Assembly: GCA_950097015.1 (NCBI GenBank)
Contig: CATNEN010000029.1
Location: forward strand, 6,777,501-6,841,500
Length of the DNA: 64,000 nt
Direction of reading: 5' to 3'
From: Macrostomum hystrix
Lineage: Eukaryota > Platyhelminthes > Macrostomidae
Part shown: positions 11,896-24,544 of the stretch, in pieces
How positions within the stretch are numbered: the stretch's first letter is position 1
How the letters are laid out: each line of letters starts with the position of its first letter
Notes under the pieces: model-generated
Seen by the model: the letters and a program-made list of their open reading frames with translations, nothing else
Told to the model about the DNA's origin: nothing
Databases searched by the model: none
Translations under genes and position numbers: made by a program

Positions 11896-13038
11896 AAGAG
11901 CAAAGATATAGTTTTTACTATTATTAATTCTACTTGTAGTGCTTATAATTAAAAACTATAAAAAGAGAACCTTTCAAAAACGTGAAACGTAACGGCAATT
12001 GGCTTAAGGTAAAAACGATGATAAGTTATTTTATACATCGCATCACATGGCTGCACCGAGTCGAACTATATATTGTAGTAGGAAAATAATAATAAATTCG
12101 TCCAAAAGATTCACAATAAATTGAGTCAAGCTCAAAAGGCGGCGAACAGAAATGGAGTCGCTAACGCGCATATATATAAGTATATAATTAGACAAATGAT
12201 ACACATCTGACAACCTTGAATTTGTGCTACACATACAGACAAGTCCCAACATGAGCAGCAAAATGCCAATTCTGTGATTTCCTACCATACTCAAATAACA
12301 TTGAGTCCTTTATTCAGACTTGAGTAAGCGGAAAGTAAATGTTGATTTATGCTTTTAATATATTTGAAATGTACAAAAAGCAAAAAAACGTATTTTAAAC
12401 GATGTATAATTACACTGCAAGCAATGTTTTTCTAACATTTAGCGTTTTCGGAATAGCAAGTAGTAAATCTTGTCAAACCATCTTTTAATAAACATTATGC
12501 GCTTAAGTACGCTAGTGCAAGTGCCTCGGGCAGGAAGGACAGCTTGAAAGGATAATAATAAACAGTGCTGAATCACACAACACACTACTAAGAGTAGAAA
12601 TACGCGGTGTGCGAGCTGATTTTTACATACATACATAATTTGCATTTCCTTACAAAAAATAAAAATGAAAATAAAGTTTTTTTGTTAAACGCGAAGCACC
12701 TAGCGTGGAAGATTTTAACAACGAGTTTATCAAAAGTACATCAGGCGAAAGCCCAGCTTCCTATTTGAGCGAGTTCTTTTTGTCAGCAGATCGAAGCATG
12801 AACAGTATAATTATATATGTCAAATAATGAACTTTTACAAAATTTGCAAACCAGATAATACAAGCAGAAAGCAATCGAAAAAAGGCGAGAATAGAAAAAA
12901 AATATTTGAAACGAATATAATATAGAATTCTGTAAAAAGGGAAGAAAGTAGGGATAGCAAATCCACTGTTCATTGTTCCCATTCCGTTGCCTAAAGCCTA
13001 GATGCAGCAATCAATTTCCATAACAGAAAAATCGAATG
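11896..13038. other. Spacer holding the otopetrin 3' region (minus strand)
   Basis: AT-rich DNA between the SINE and the otopetrin stop codon. The minus-strand 3' UTR should start at 13038. A minus-strand AATAAA (TTTATT on the plus strand near 12309) is a weak candidate poly(A) signal. No gene is visible. Confidence 0.45.
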
Positions 13039-16000
13039 TCACAAGTGACTCATCTCCCTGGCAACCGCCAAGCTGTTAGCACTGCCCGGATAGCGGGACT
13101 TGCCGCTTCCGCTGGCCCCGCCGCCGCCGCCTCCGCCGTTATGCTGACTGTCGAACTCGTCCTGCTGTTGGCCGCCGACGCTTCGCCTGCCTTTGTAGGC
13201 GTGCCGCCAGATATCCACAAAACAGCAGGCCGAGTGGAACCGGAAGAAGATGATCAACGGCGAGCAGACGTAGGAGAAGATTTGCGACGCGATCAGCACG
13301 TAGGCGTCGTTATAATTCGGTAGGCTGTTGATTTCGCGCACCTCCAGTGTGTAAACAACCCACAGAGCCAGGTTGCCTAGCAACAGTGACGCAATCATCT
13401 CGCGACCGGGCTTGCGATCGATGGCCTCGCTGGTGCTGGAGCGCCGCTTCTCGCCGTCCAGGACCAGGAACACCTGCGGCAGGGGTATTGTTGATTGCGT
13501 CGGGAATTATTCATACACCTGCCTGATTTACCTGATCCCCTGCAGCAGGCTCTGCATTCTCCCCCTTCCCAGCCTCACCTGCAGCAGGCTCCGCATTCTC
13601 CCCCTTCCCAGCCTCACCTGCAGCAGTAGGCTCCGCATTCTCCCCCTTCCCAGCCTCACCTGCAGCAGTAGGCTCCGCATTCTCCCCCTTCCCAGCCTCA
13701 CCTGCAGCAGTAGGCTCTGCATTCCCCCTTCCCAGCCTCACCTGCAGCAGTAGGCTCTGCATTCTCCCCCTTCCCAGCCTCACCTGCAGCAGTAGGCTCT
13801 GCATTCCCCCTTCCCAGCCTCACCTGCAGCAGTAGGCTCTGCATTCTCCCCCTTCCCAGCCTCACCTGCAGCAGGCTCCGCATTCTCCCCCTTCCCAGCC
13901 TCACCTGCAGCAGTAGGCTCCGCATTCTCCCCCTTCCCAGCCTCACCTGCAGCAGTAGGCTCCGCATTCTCCCCCTTCCCAGCCTCACCTGCAGCAGTAG
14001 GCTCTGCATTCCCCCTTCCCAGCCTCACCTGCAGCAGTAGGCTCTGCATTCTCCCCCTTCCCAGCCTCACCTGCAGCAGTAGGCTCTGCATTCCCCCTTC
14101 CCAGCCTCACCTGCAGCAGTAGGCTCTGCATTCTCCCCCTTCCCAGCCTCACCTGCAGCAGGCTCTGCATTCCCCCTTCCCAGCCTCACCTGCAGCAGTA
14201 GGCTCTGCATTCTCCCCCTTCCCAGCCTCACCTGCAGCAGGCTCTGCATTCCCCCTTCCCAGCCTCACCTGCAGCAGGCTCTGCATTCCCCCTTCCCAGC
14301 CTCACCTGCAGCAGTAGGCTCTGCATTCCCCCTTCCCAGCCTCACCTGCAGCAGTAGGCTCTGCATTCCCCCTTCCCAGCCTCACCTGCAGCAGTAGGCT
14401 CTGCATTCCCCCTTCCCAGCCTCACCTGCAGCAGTAGGCTCTGCATTCTCCCCCTTCCCAGCCTCACCTGCAGCAGTAGGCTCTGCATTCTCCCCCTTCC
14501 CAGCCTCACCTGCAGCAGTAGGCTCCGCATTCTCCCCCTTCCCAGCCTCACCTGCAGCAGTAGGCTCTGCATTCCCCCTTCCCAGCCTCACCTGCAGCAG
14601 TAGGCTCTGCATTCCCCCTTCCCAGCCTCACCTGCAGCAGTAGGCTCTGCATTCTCCCCCTTCCCAGCCTCACCTGCAGCAGTAGGCTCTGCATTCTCCC
14701 CCTTCCCAGCCTCACCTGCAGCAGTAGGCTCTGCATTCCCCCTTCCCAGCCTCACCTGCAGCAGTAGGCTCTGCATTCCCCCTTCCCAGCCTCACCTGCA
14801 GCAGTAGGCTCTGCATTCTCCCCCTTCCCAGCCTCACCTGCAGCAGTAGGCTCTGCATTCTCCCCCTTCCCAGCCTCACCTGCAGCAGTAGGCTCTGCAT
14901 TCTCCCCCTTCCCAGCCTCACCTGCAGCAGTAGGCTCTGCATTCCCCCTTCCCAGCCTCACCTGCAGCAGTAGGCTCTGCATTCTCCCCCTTCCCAGCCT
15001 CACCTGCAGCAGTAGGCTCTGCATTCTCCCCCTTCCCAGCCTCACCTGCAGCAGTAGGCTCTGCATTCCCCCTTCCCAGCCTCACCTGCAGCAGTAGGCT
15101 CTGCATTCTCCCTTCCCAGCCTCACCTGCAGCAGGCTCTGCATTCCCCCTTCCCAGCCTCACCTGCAGCAGTAGGCTCTGCATTCCCCCTTCCCAGCCTC
15201 ACCTGCAGCAGTAGGCTCTGCATTCCCCCTTCCCAGCCTCACCTGCAGCAGTAGGCTCTGCATTCCCCCTTCCCAGCCTCACCTGCAGCAGTAGGCTCTG
15301 CATTCTCCCCCTTCCCAGCCTCACCTGCAGCAGTAGGCTCTGCATTCTCCCCCTTCCCAGCCTCACCTGCAGCAGTAGGCTCCGCATTCTCCCCCTTCCC
15401 AGCCTCACCTGCAGCAGTAGGCTCCGCATTCTCCCCCTTCCCAGCCTCACCTGCAGCAGTAGGCTCTGCATTCTCCCTTCCCAGCCTCACCTGCAGCAGT
15501 AGGCTCTGCATTCTCCCCCTTCCCAGCCTCACCTGCAGCAGTAGGCTCTGCATTCCCCCTTCCCAGCCTCACCTGCAGCAGTAGGCTCTGCATTCCCCCT
15601 TCCCAGCCTCACCTGCAGCAGTAGGCTCTGCATTCCCCCTTCCCAGCCTCACCTGCAGCAGTAGGCTCTGCATTCCCCCTTCCCAGCCTCACCTGCAGCA
15701 GTAGGCTCTGCATTCCCCCTTCCCAGCCTCACCTGCAGCAGTAGGCTCTGCATTCCCCCTTCCCAGCCTCACCTGCAGCAGTAGGCTCTGCATTCCCCCT
15801 TCCCAGCCTCACCTGCAGCAGTAGGCTCTGCATTCCCCCTTCCCAGCCTCACCTGCAGCAGTAGGCTCTGCATTCTCCCCCTTCCCAGCCTCACCTGCAG
15901 CAGGCTCTGCATTCCCCCTTCCCAGCCTCACCTGCAGCAGTAGGCTCTGCATTCCCCCTTCCCAGCCTCACCTGCAGCAGTAGGCTCTGCATTCCCCCTT

Positions 16001-19000
16001 CCCAGCCTCACCTGCAGCAGACTCTGCATGATGCAGATGGTGCCCTGAGCCAGTCGCAGAGCTAGGAACAGGCCGTTTTCAGAGAAGGCGCCAAATAGTT
16101 GGAACAGCTCAAATGCCAGCACGCCAATGAGAGTGATGCCAAGTAGCCAAGAGTCCGGACCAGTGCTCATCTTCTGCACCAGAGTCAGCGCCTGCATCTG
16201 TCTGTAGGCCACAATGCACAGGACCAAATTGAGTGTTAGCAAGGCCAGATCCGTGCACAGATAGATGTACTTGCTAACAATGAGATCATCCGGCTTGTCA
16301 TTGATGTAGATAATGAAATAGATGCCAGACACAATGCCCACAATCATCTGCAGGGCTCCCAAGAAGAAGCCTTTGTCGCTTTTATAGCAGCTGGCAGAGA
16401 AGCTAGTCTGGGCCTTCTTGCGATTCCGCAGACACTTCTTGCCAACATTGAAGCCCTTCGTCTGGATGACGTCAAGAAATTTGCCAACGTTGCAATAGAG
16501 CACGTAGCAGGAAAATGCTGCCATCAGCGAGTACTCGATGGTGAATGGGAATAGGTAGGGAGCCATGCGCCAGAACACCTCCTTGGAGCAGTTGACTGAA
16601 GCACCGTGCCCGCCACCCTGACTGCTGTTCAGGACAGCCATGGTGTAGTTGTAGCTGCCAGCAGCGGCTGCACCGTGAGCATAGTGTTGCGATGATGCCG
16701 ACGGTTTGTAAGATTTAACAGCCAGCTTGTGGGCATTGTGACCAGTCTCTAATAGGATGGCCTGAAACCACACGCACATGTTGGTGGCCATCAGGTGCAT
16801 GAACCCGAGCACTGACACCTGCGAGCGGTTTGGGATTGGCAGTTATTGGCCTTTGAAATGGCGATCATTGGCCAGGATATGATCTTGAAACTGAGGGAAA
16901 CTATAATAAGAGAACTGAGTTGATGCTACTAACACTGAAGGGGATAATGCTGAAACTGAAGGGGATAATGCTGAAACTGAAGGGGATAATGCTGAAACTG
17001 AAGGGGATAATGCTGAAACTGAAGGGGATAATGCTGAAACTGAAGGGGATAATGCTGAAACTGAAGGGGATAATGCTGAAACTGAAGGGGATAATGCTGA
17101 AACTGAAGGGGATAATGCTGAAACTGAGGGGATACTACTGAAACTGAAGGGGATAATGCTGAAACTGAGGGGAAAATGCTGAAACCGAGGGGATAATGCT
17201 GAAACTGAGGGGATAATGCTGAAACTGAGGGGATAATGCTGAAACTGAGGGGATAATACTGAAACTGAGGGGATAATGCTGAAACTGAGGGAATACTACT
17301 GAAACTGAGGGGATAATACTGAAAGTGAGGGGATAATACTGAAACTGAGGGATAATGCTGAAACTGAGGGGAAAATGCTGAAACTGAGGGGAAAATGCTG
17401 AAACTGAGGGGAAAATGCTGAAACTGAGGGGAAAATGCTGAAACTGAGGGGAAAATGCTGAAACCGAGGGGATAATGCTGAAACTGAGGGGAAAATGCTG
17501 AAACTGAGGGATAATACTGAAACTGAGGGGATAATGCTGAAACTGAGGGGATACTACTGAAACTGAGGGATAATACTTAAGCTGTGGGGATAATACTGAA
17601 ACTGAGGGGATAATGCTGAAACTGAGGGGATACTACTGAAACTGAGGGGATAATGCTGAAACTGAGGGGATACTACTGAAACTGAGGGGATAATACTGAA
17701 ACTGAGGGGATAATACTGAAACTGAAGGGATAATGCTGAAACTAAGGGGATAATACTGAAACTGAGGGGATAATACTGAAACTGAGGGGATAATGCTGAA
17801 ACTGAGGGGATACTACTGAAACTGAGGGATAATACTGAAACTGAGGGGATAATGCTGAAACCGAGGGGATAATGCTGAAACTGAGGGATAATACTGAAAC
17901 TGAGGGATAATACTGAAACTGAGGGGATAATGCTGAAACTGAGGGATAATACTGAAACTGAGGGGATAATACTCAAACTGAAGGGATAATACTGAAACTG
18001 AGGGGATAATACTGAAACTGAGGGGATAATACTGAAACTGAGGGGATAATACTGAAACTGAGGGGACAATGCTGAAACTGAGGGGATAATGCTAAAACTG
18101 AGGGATAATACTGAAACTGAGGGATAATACTGAAACTGAGGGGATAATGCTGAAACTGAGGGATAATACTGAAACTGAGGGGATAATACTCAAACTGAAG
18201 GGATAATACTGAAACTGAGGGGATAATACTGAAACTGAGGGGATAATGCTGAAACTGAGGGGATAATACTGAAACTGAGGGGATAATACTGAAACTGAGG
18301 GGATAATACTGAATCTGAGGGGATAATACTTAAGCTGTGGGGATGACGTTGAAACAAAAACTAGCATTTAGCAGATTTCTTACAAGTACTGAACTGTATG
18401 CTTAACTCAAAAAGACGAATTGCTCCCGCAACCAACCTTGTGATAGATATTAACGGACACCTTGCTGTACTTGAAGATGAAGAATGTCTGCAGCACCGTG
18501 AAGGCAATGCTCAGGGCGTATTGAATCATTAGGCCCGCCGCTTTACCGCCGTCCGTGCACTGATTGCCAACCTCAGTCAGGGTGTCCACAACAAATAGAA
18601 AGTCGTGCGTGACCTTCAGCGAGCCGAATATGAAGCAGGCGATGCGGAGAAAGAAGGAAGGCGAATGAGACTCCTGCAGTGACAGCACAGAGTAGGCCTG
18701 AATCTCGTGCACGCCCAGCTCCTTGGCGTTCTGAATCAGTGTGGAATTGATCCGCTTCATGTAGGCCTTCTGCCTGCCGATTGTGTCCAGATTCGAGCCG
18801 TGGGTGCTGCTGTTCTGCACATCGAATGTCACACCCAGCTGGCTGCACTGGCCCGCTGACACCACCGAGCCGATCGTCTGCTGGTGCGGCTGCTGGTGCT
18901 GCTGCTGGTGCTGCTGCTGATGCCCAGCTTCCGGTTCTTGCAGTTCAATCTGCGTGTGACCGGAAGCGCCATTGCAAAGCGAATAGGACTGCTGCTGCTG

Positions 19001-22000
19001 CTGCGGATGAAGATAATTGCGCTGGCGGGATCCGTCCTGAGAATATGAGTGGCGAAAGAAAAAATCTAAATTAAAAACGAAGTGCTTTAATTAAAAAATT
19101 CACTCTGAATCGTTACCAAGGTGTCATTAACTACACACTCGAATAAGTTCAGATGCAGTGCACTATTAAAAAGCGGTTTGAAATTAGTAAAGAAAATAGT
19201 ACAAAACAATCTGGATTGTAAATTCCGAATTCCGAATAATATTAATAATCAAGACTTGCGAAACACACAAAACAAAATGTGATTCTCGAAATTATAAACC
19301 GATTATAAAGTCGAGATGCGATTCTAGGAATTGAGATGCGACTCTAGGAATTGAGATGCGATTCTAGGAATCGAGATGCGATTCTAGGAATTGAGATGCG
19401 ATTCTAGGAATTGAGATGCGATTCTAGGAATCGAGATGCGATTCTAGGAATCGAGATGCGATTCTAGGAATCGAGATGCGATTCCAGAAAAGTCATGATT
19501 TAAAAAATGAAAACCTAATTACTCTTAAAAAGGTAAAATGTCACGAAATCTTCGCCAGATCTGTACTACTATTAGTAGATTGAATTGGACATATTCTACT
19601 GCTCGGAGTATGTTTTGATCATTTTAAAATAAAAACTATAAGGAAATCTTGCTTAATAAATACACGGAAATGTTACACAATCTAAAAAATAGCAATCATG
19701 CAAATCATGAACCCCTTACATGATTTAAAGCATTGCGGTCATGCGCAGCGCAACTATGTTAATTTGGAGTTAATCAACGTGCGTGCCGCCCCGCGGTGAC
19801 GCAAGCAAAAGCAGGTTATATAGAAATAGCAGGTAAGCTTTATCTAAAGTAGCTTTATAAAATATTTCAAGCAATGAGCTTGACTGTTAACTAAAGAAAT
19901 AGTATTTATAAAAATAATTACTACTTCAGTAAAAGACAAACCTGTCTTTCCAGTAGTGATTGACTCTGCAAAAAATCATGACAATTTATAATATAGTTTC
20001 CGCCATCCGCTCGCAGCTCTGCAGTACTACACTGCGTACGTAACACTAAATTAATGAAGTCATAGTTATAATTAGCTAGATCCGCCAAAGCTAGAGCAAC
20101 TGTAGCAACAGCATATATTTTGGGTTGATACATGCGGGCAGAACAGCGACCTATAATAACCAGGAAATCAATAAGACACCATATAATTGCAGTGCATATA
20201 GAAATTTATACGATTTTAAACTTTCCTAATGCTGCGACTGGCTACAATGCTAAATGCTACAATCGAATGTAAAACTCACTAGTCTTCATGAACATCACTA
20301 GTGTCTTCCTTAATCACAATAGATTCTTTGAAAATCTCACCAGAATCTATCTAAACCTCAGTCTCAGTAAAAATAACAAAATAATTTAAAAATCTCGCTA
20401 GAAACAGTTTAAATCTCACTAGAATCTGCATAAATCTCACTAGAATCTGCATAAATCTCACTAGAATCTGCATAAATCTCACTAGAATCTGTATAAATCT
20501 CACTAGAATCTGCATAAATCTCACTAGAATCTGCATAAATCTCACTAGAATCTGCATAAATCTCAGTAGAATCTGCATAAATCTCAGTAGAATCTGCATA
20601 AATCTCAGTAGAATCTGCACAAATCTCACTAGAATCTGCATAAATCTCACTAGAATCTGCATAAATCTCACTAGAATCTGCATAAATCTCACTAGAATCT
20701 GCATAAATCTCACTAGAATCTGCATAAATCTCACTAGAATCTGCATAAATCTCACTAGAATCTGCATAAATCTCACTAGAATCTGCATAAATCTCACTAG
20801 AATCTGCATAAATCTCAGTAGAATCTGCATAAATCTCAGTAGAATCTGCATAAATCTCAGTAGAATCTGCACAAATCTCACTAGAATCTGCATAAATCTC
20901 AGTAGAATCTGCATAAATCTCACTAGAATCTGCATAAATCTCACTAGAATCTCCACAAAGCTCACTAGAATCTGCATAAATCTCACTAGAATCTGCATAA
21001 ATCTCAATAGAATCTGCATAAATCTCAATAGAATATCCAAAAATCTCACTAGAATCTGCACAAATCTCACTAGAATCTCTACAAATCTCACTAGAATCTG
21101 CATAAATCTCACTAGAATCTGCATAAATCTCACTAGAATCTGCATAAATCTCAATAGAATATCCAAAAATCTCACTAGAATCTGCATAAATCTCACTAGA
21201 ACCTGCATAAATCTCATTAGAACCGTAGAAAACTGTAACGACTGATGCGCAGATGAAGGTCCCAGCAGCTCACCTCTTTGCCGTGAAAATTGTGATTACT
21301 CTCCGACACTGAGAAGCGGCCAATCCGGAACTGCACCCGACCGGCGCCGCTATCGCCAACAGCCGTGGCGGCAGCCGAACCGGCAAAGGGTCCTCCGGCG
21401 GGCCGCTCAGTCTCCTGTAGACGGACTAGCTCGCCCGAACAGCCGGAATTCTCAACGAACAACTTGTGAGACGGCCGGCTCATCACCCAGGTCATGAAGA
21501 ACAACAGGAAGGCGATGGCGGACGAGTGCAGCAGGATGTAGAAGGCGCATAGATACCAGTCTGAGTAGGGCTTGGCTCTCACATAGCTGCTCAAGGGAAA
21601 TATCAGGCCGAACAGGGTTAGGAATATTGCGTAAAGCATGGCCATCTGGTTGAAGCTGCCCGAACTCTCTCCTCCTCCTCCTCCTCCGCTGCCGCTGCTG
21701 CCGCCGCCGTCTTTGCCGCCGCCGCTGCTGTTGATGACACCTTGGGCGCTAGACCGGCGCAAATCCGAAGCTTCTACTTCGACGCCGGCGCTGGCGCAAT
21801 GCTGATCAATCCGGCGTGGCCCCAAGTCGGCCAAGTCGCCGATTGAATCCGAGCGGCTGCAGACGGCGCTGCCGGGGCCAATGCCGCTCTCTTCTGTGCG
21901 ACTCAACTGGCGATTCTTGAGCAGATGCGGCAGGTGCGCAATCACACTGAGCGCGCCCCGAGTGCCTGTGGTGCTTTGGTAGGAATGACGAGTCTCAGAA

Positions 22001-22023
22001 TTTCTGCTTGCCGTGTGATTCAT
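13039..22023 (-). CDS. OTOP: Otopetrin proton channel, four exons
   Basis: Coding exons on the minus strand: 22023-21274, 19036-18437, 16818-16012 and 13473-13039, all phase 0, giving 863 residues. Otopetrins are 12-helix proton-selective channels of the plasma membrane. About 12 hydrophobic segments can be placed: two in exon 1 (MAMLYAIFLTLFGLIF and WYLCAFYILLHSSAIAF), two in exon 2, six in exon 3 (from GFMHLMATNMCVWFQ to LRLAQGTICIMQSLL) and two in exon 4. The C-terminal SYVCSPLIIFFRFHSACCFV is typical of the family. The N-terminal 130 residues and a Gln/His-rich loop at the start of exon 2 look disordered; the C-terminus is Gly-rich. Start: the ATG at 22023; a TTG lies three codons upstream. 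Each intron contains one or two minisatellites, and in intron 3 the array includes the end of exon 3 and its donor. Confidence 0.92.
13543..16032. repeat. 37-42-bp array built from an exon end plus splice donor (otopetrin intron 3)
   Basis: About 60 units. Read on the gene's strand each unit holds ATGCAGAGCCTACTGCTGCA followed by GGTGAGGCTGGGAAGGGGG. The end of otopetrin exon 3 is ATGCAGAGTCTGCTGCAG, followed by GTGAGGCTGGGAAG. The unit therefore includes the last 18 or so coding bases and the 5' splice site. Length classes come from a 3-bp indel (gcaggct or gcagtaggct on the plus strand) and a 2-bp indel (attctccccc or attccccc). The array overlaps the exon at 16012-16032. Confidence 0.97.
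16925..18345. repeat. 20-bp array in otopetrin intron 2
   Basis: The plus-strand unit is GAAACTGAGGGGATAATGCT, with 19-bp forms and tgct/tact variants, about 71 copies. On the gene's strand the unit reads as a pyrimidine-rich TATCCCCTCAG followed by TTTCAG, so every unit carries acceptor-like YAG words. The array is more uniform near 16925-17120, suggesting recent expansion there. Confidence 0.96.
19305..19490. repeat. Short 20-bp array in otopetrin intron 1
   Basis: The unit is GATTCTAGGAATTGAGATGC, about 9 copies, with a ttgag/tcgag variant. It lies in the downstream part of the intron, about 270 bp from exon 2. Confidence 0.93.
19491..20394. other. Unique part of otopetrin intron 1
   Basis: AT-rich intron sequence between two arrays. 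A short minus-strand open frame at 19921-20133 has no recognisable content. Confidence 0.5.
20395..21220. repeat. 21-bp array in otopetrin intron 1
   Basis: The gene-strand unit is made of ATGCAGATTC and TAGTGAGATTT, about 39 copies, with a few variants (tccaca, ctcta, atatcc). It contains a GTGAGAT donor-like word in the sense direction. The period is a multiple of three, so the minus strand stays open for 288 codons (20351-21217), encoding a repeat of MQILVRF. I regard that frame as a by-product of the period. Confidence 0.96.
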
Positions 22024-22077
22024 CGCCCGCAAGGGTTCCTTCTGGCCTCTTCTAGGAGGAAGACTGCCGCAGACTGG

Positions 22078-22290
22078 CTGAGCGGTTAGGCTGGAAGCAT
22101 ATAAGAATGGGGTGGCTCATTTTTTTCCTTTCACAGTTCAAAATGTGGAAGACTTGTGACCCAAAGGTCGGGGGTTCGAATCCCAGCCCATGGGAAGCGA
22201 TTGTGTTCTTGAGCAAGTCGAATGTTTTAGCTCACGCAGCTTGAACATGGCAGTCCCAGTCCATGGACTGTACAGCTGTACGCAAATATA
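22078..22290 (+). mobile_element. tRNA-derived SINE, family B, copy 2
   Basis: Contains GGTCGGGGGTTCGAATCCC (a clear box B), the central word TTCTTGAGCAAG, and the palindrome CAGTCCATGGACTG at 22257-22270 followed by TACAGCTGTA. It lies just upstream of the otopetrin start codon on the opposite strand, so it may sit in or near that gene's promoter. Confidence 0.68.
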
Positions 22291-22789
22291 TCTCTATCGG
22301 CTTCAATTCCAAAAAAGCTCATTCTTCTATTGAAAAAAACTGTTAAGCAGAGGCCCAGATAAGATCAGCCAAAGCTATAAATTACTTCACTTATCTGAGG
22401 TCGCAATATATCAAAGCCTTAGAGAATATAAATAAAGTACAGCTAAAAGGTTTTTACGGCATTTGTGACTGCCATACACGATAAGGGGTTGGAATGTGTC
22501 AGCCCGCTCGTCTGTGACACTAAGCAAGCAACAAGTGAGCCTAGAGAAATAACCGCCATATTTGTAGGCCAGGTGCTTCAGTTATAAAAATAGGCATAAC
22601 TTTAATGTGAATTATAAAACCACTATAGATCGTAATTATGTTACACTGGCATTAAACACTGTGTTCCAAAGAATACCGGCCAATAGAATGTTTCAGATAA
22701 CGCTAACTAAAGTAACCGTTCCGTTCGGAATATTCCAGAACAAAATCACTACTTCACAGTCCATTGCACGTGTCTATGTGGTGGTTCCG
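22291..22789. other. Spacer, no gene seen
   Basis: Sequence upstream of otopetrin on the opposite strand. It should hold that gene's promoter or 5' UTR, but no TATA box or other core motif was recognised. Confidence 0.4.
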
Positions 22790-23220
22790 AATGGGACAGT
22801 TCCACAGTTAGGAATGGGACAGTTCCACAGTTAGGACTGAGCCAGTTCCACAGTTAGGAATGGGACAGTTCCACAGTTAGGAATGGGACAGTTCCACAGT
22901 TAGGAATGGGACAGTTCCACAGTTAGGAATGGGACAGTTCCACAGTTAGGAATGGGACAGTTCCACAGTTAGGAATGGGACAGTCCTACAGTTAGGAATG
23001 GGACAGTTCCACAGTTAGGAATGGGACAGTTCCACAGTTAGGAATGGGACAGTCCTACAGTTAGGAATGGGACAGTTCCACAGTTAGGAATGGGACAGTT
23101 CCACAGTTAGGAATGGGACAGTTCCACAGTTGGGAATGGGACAGTTCCACAGTTAGGAATGGGACAGTTCCACAGTTAGGAATGGACAGGTCCACAGTTA
23201 GGAATGGGACAGTTCCACAG
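22790..23220. repeat. 23-bp intergenic minisatellite
   Basis: The unit joins TTCCACAGTTAGG and AATGGGACAG, about 19 near-identical copies. Variants are few (cctac, ttggg, one 22-bp unit), which suggests recent expansion or homogenisation. Confidence 0.96.
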
Positions 23221-24544
23221 TTAACAGCGGTTAACTAAAAGACCGTATATGGGTGCAGCATTGCAGTAACTTACAAAGCAAATGAAAAACAACAACGCAC
23301 TTACCAGAGCTTCAGATATTAAAAAAGCAGATTTAACTATTTTTCGATTGAATCCTAGCTTAGAATAAAAAAGACGAAGTTATTAGGCTAACAAACAGAA
23401 CTTTAAATATAACAATTGTTTTGTACAATTGCAAATATGACAATGGTTCTATAGGTGTAGAGAACGAGCAGGAGTTTGTCGAGCTGTTTTTGAGCTGTTG
23501 GCCTACGGCTAGGGGTGGGCGAGGCTGTACAGAAAAGCAGAATGGAATATTGACCAGTGACGGAAGACTGGTTTTCTGTCGAAGAGTTTCTGTCTCGCAG
23601 TTTATCTAACTAGAATAGTTCGGATTGTGTTTTATATGGAAAATCTAAGCCCGAGTTTGAAATGTGAACCCGACCAGCAGAGTGAGAGAGAAAACAGAGA
23701 TAAATTGAAGCAATGAAATGCAGAAATTATTCTAATAGGTTTCTCTAATTGGTTCGCTAAAAAAACTGTCATGAGAACACAGCTTGGGTCCGAAGCTGCA
23801 TCACATCTATAATCAAAACATAGCCTATTTCCTAGGTTTGAATTGGCTCTAAATAAGTAAAAAATAAAGTAGTACATTCAGTACTATATGATTATAAACT
23901 TTACAATATATCTTCTATTGGCTATAAATTTGCTAAAAAAGCACAAACAGAAGCTAAAAATAGGAACACTAAAACAGCTGCGTAAGGTACTTACTAACTT
24001 TTACACTACCTACTTGCACTAGCTATAGATTGCATCCTAAATATAGTAGTTATTTAGTGCACACATCCTGATCAGCGGAATGGCCAGAATTCATGCTGAT
24101 TGTGTATTGACTGTTGCTGAATGATGGCTGTGTCAGTGTTACAGACTCTGCAGCAATTACAGCTATTATTTATTATAGCCAATAAAAAGAAAAATCACAT
24201 TTACTAGATCAACAGCTTGTGAAGTTGGCAAAGTTTACACGACTTTCATTATTGTATGTGAAATCAAAGCTAATTGCGCACGTTCAAAACAATTTGGACT
24301 ACTAGGCCAATGATAGAGACAACAAAGTAAGCCAAAACAATAACAATAATATCAACAAGCATGACAAACTAAACTAGTTCATGATAAACTAAAGCAGCAA
24401 TAGGATTGTGAGAAAAAAACTTACTTTTAAGTTCTTTGTTGCTTAGTTAATTTTTTACTTTAAAATGCATGTTTTTCCTATAACTTTCCATTTCACGAGT
24501 GTAATTGCATCAGAGAATTTGAAATTATGCGTTTCATCATTTTG
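23221..24544. other. Intergenic, no gene seen
   Basis: AT-rich spacer. Small open frames at 23421-23609 (+) and 23632-23877 (-) have no recognisable protein features. No RNA gene was seen. Confidence 0.5.

Noticed and set aside
20351-21217. 288-codon minus-strand frame of MQILVRF repeats
   Set aside because: Falls inside otopetrin intron 1 and comes from the 21-bp period.
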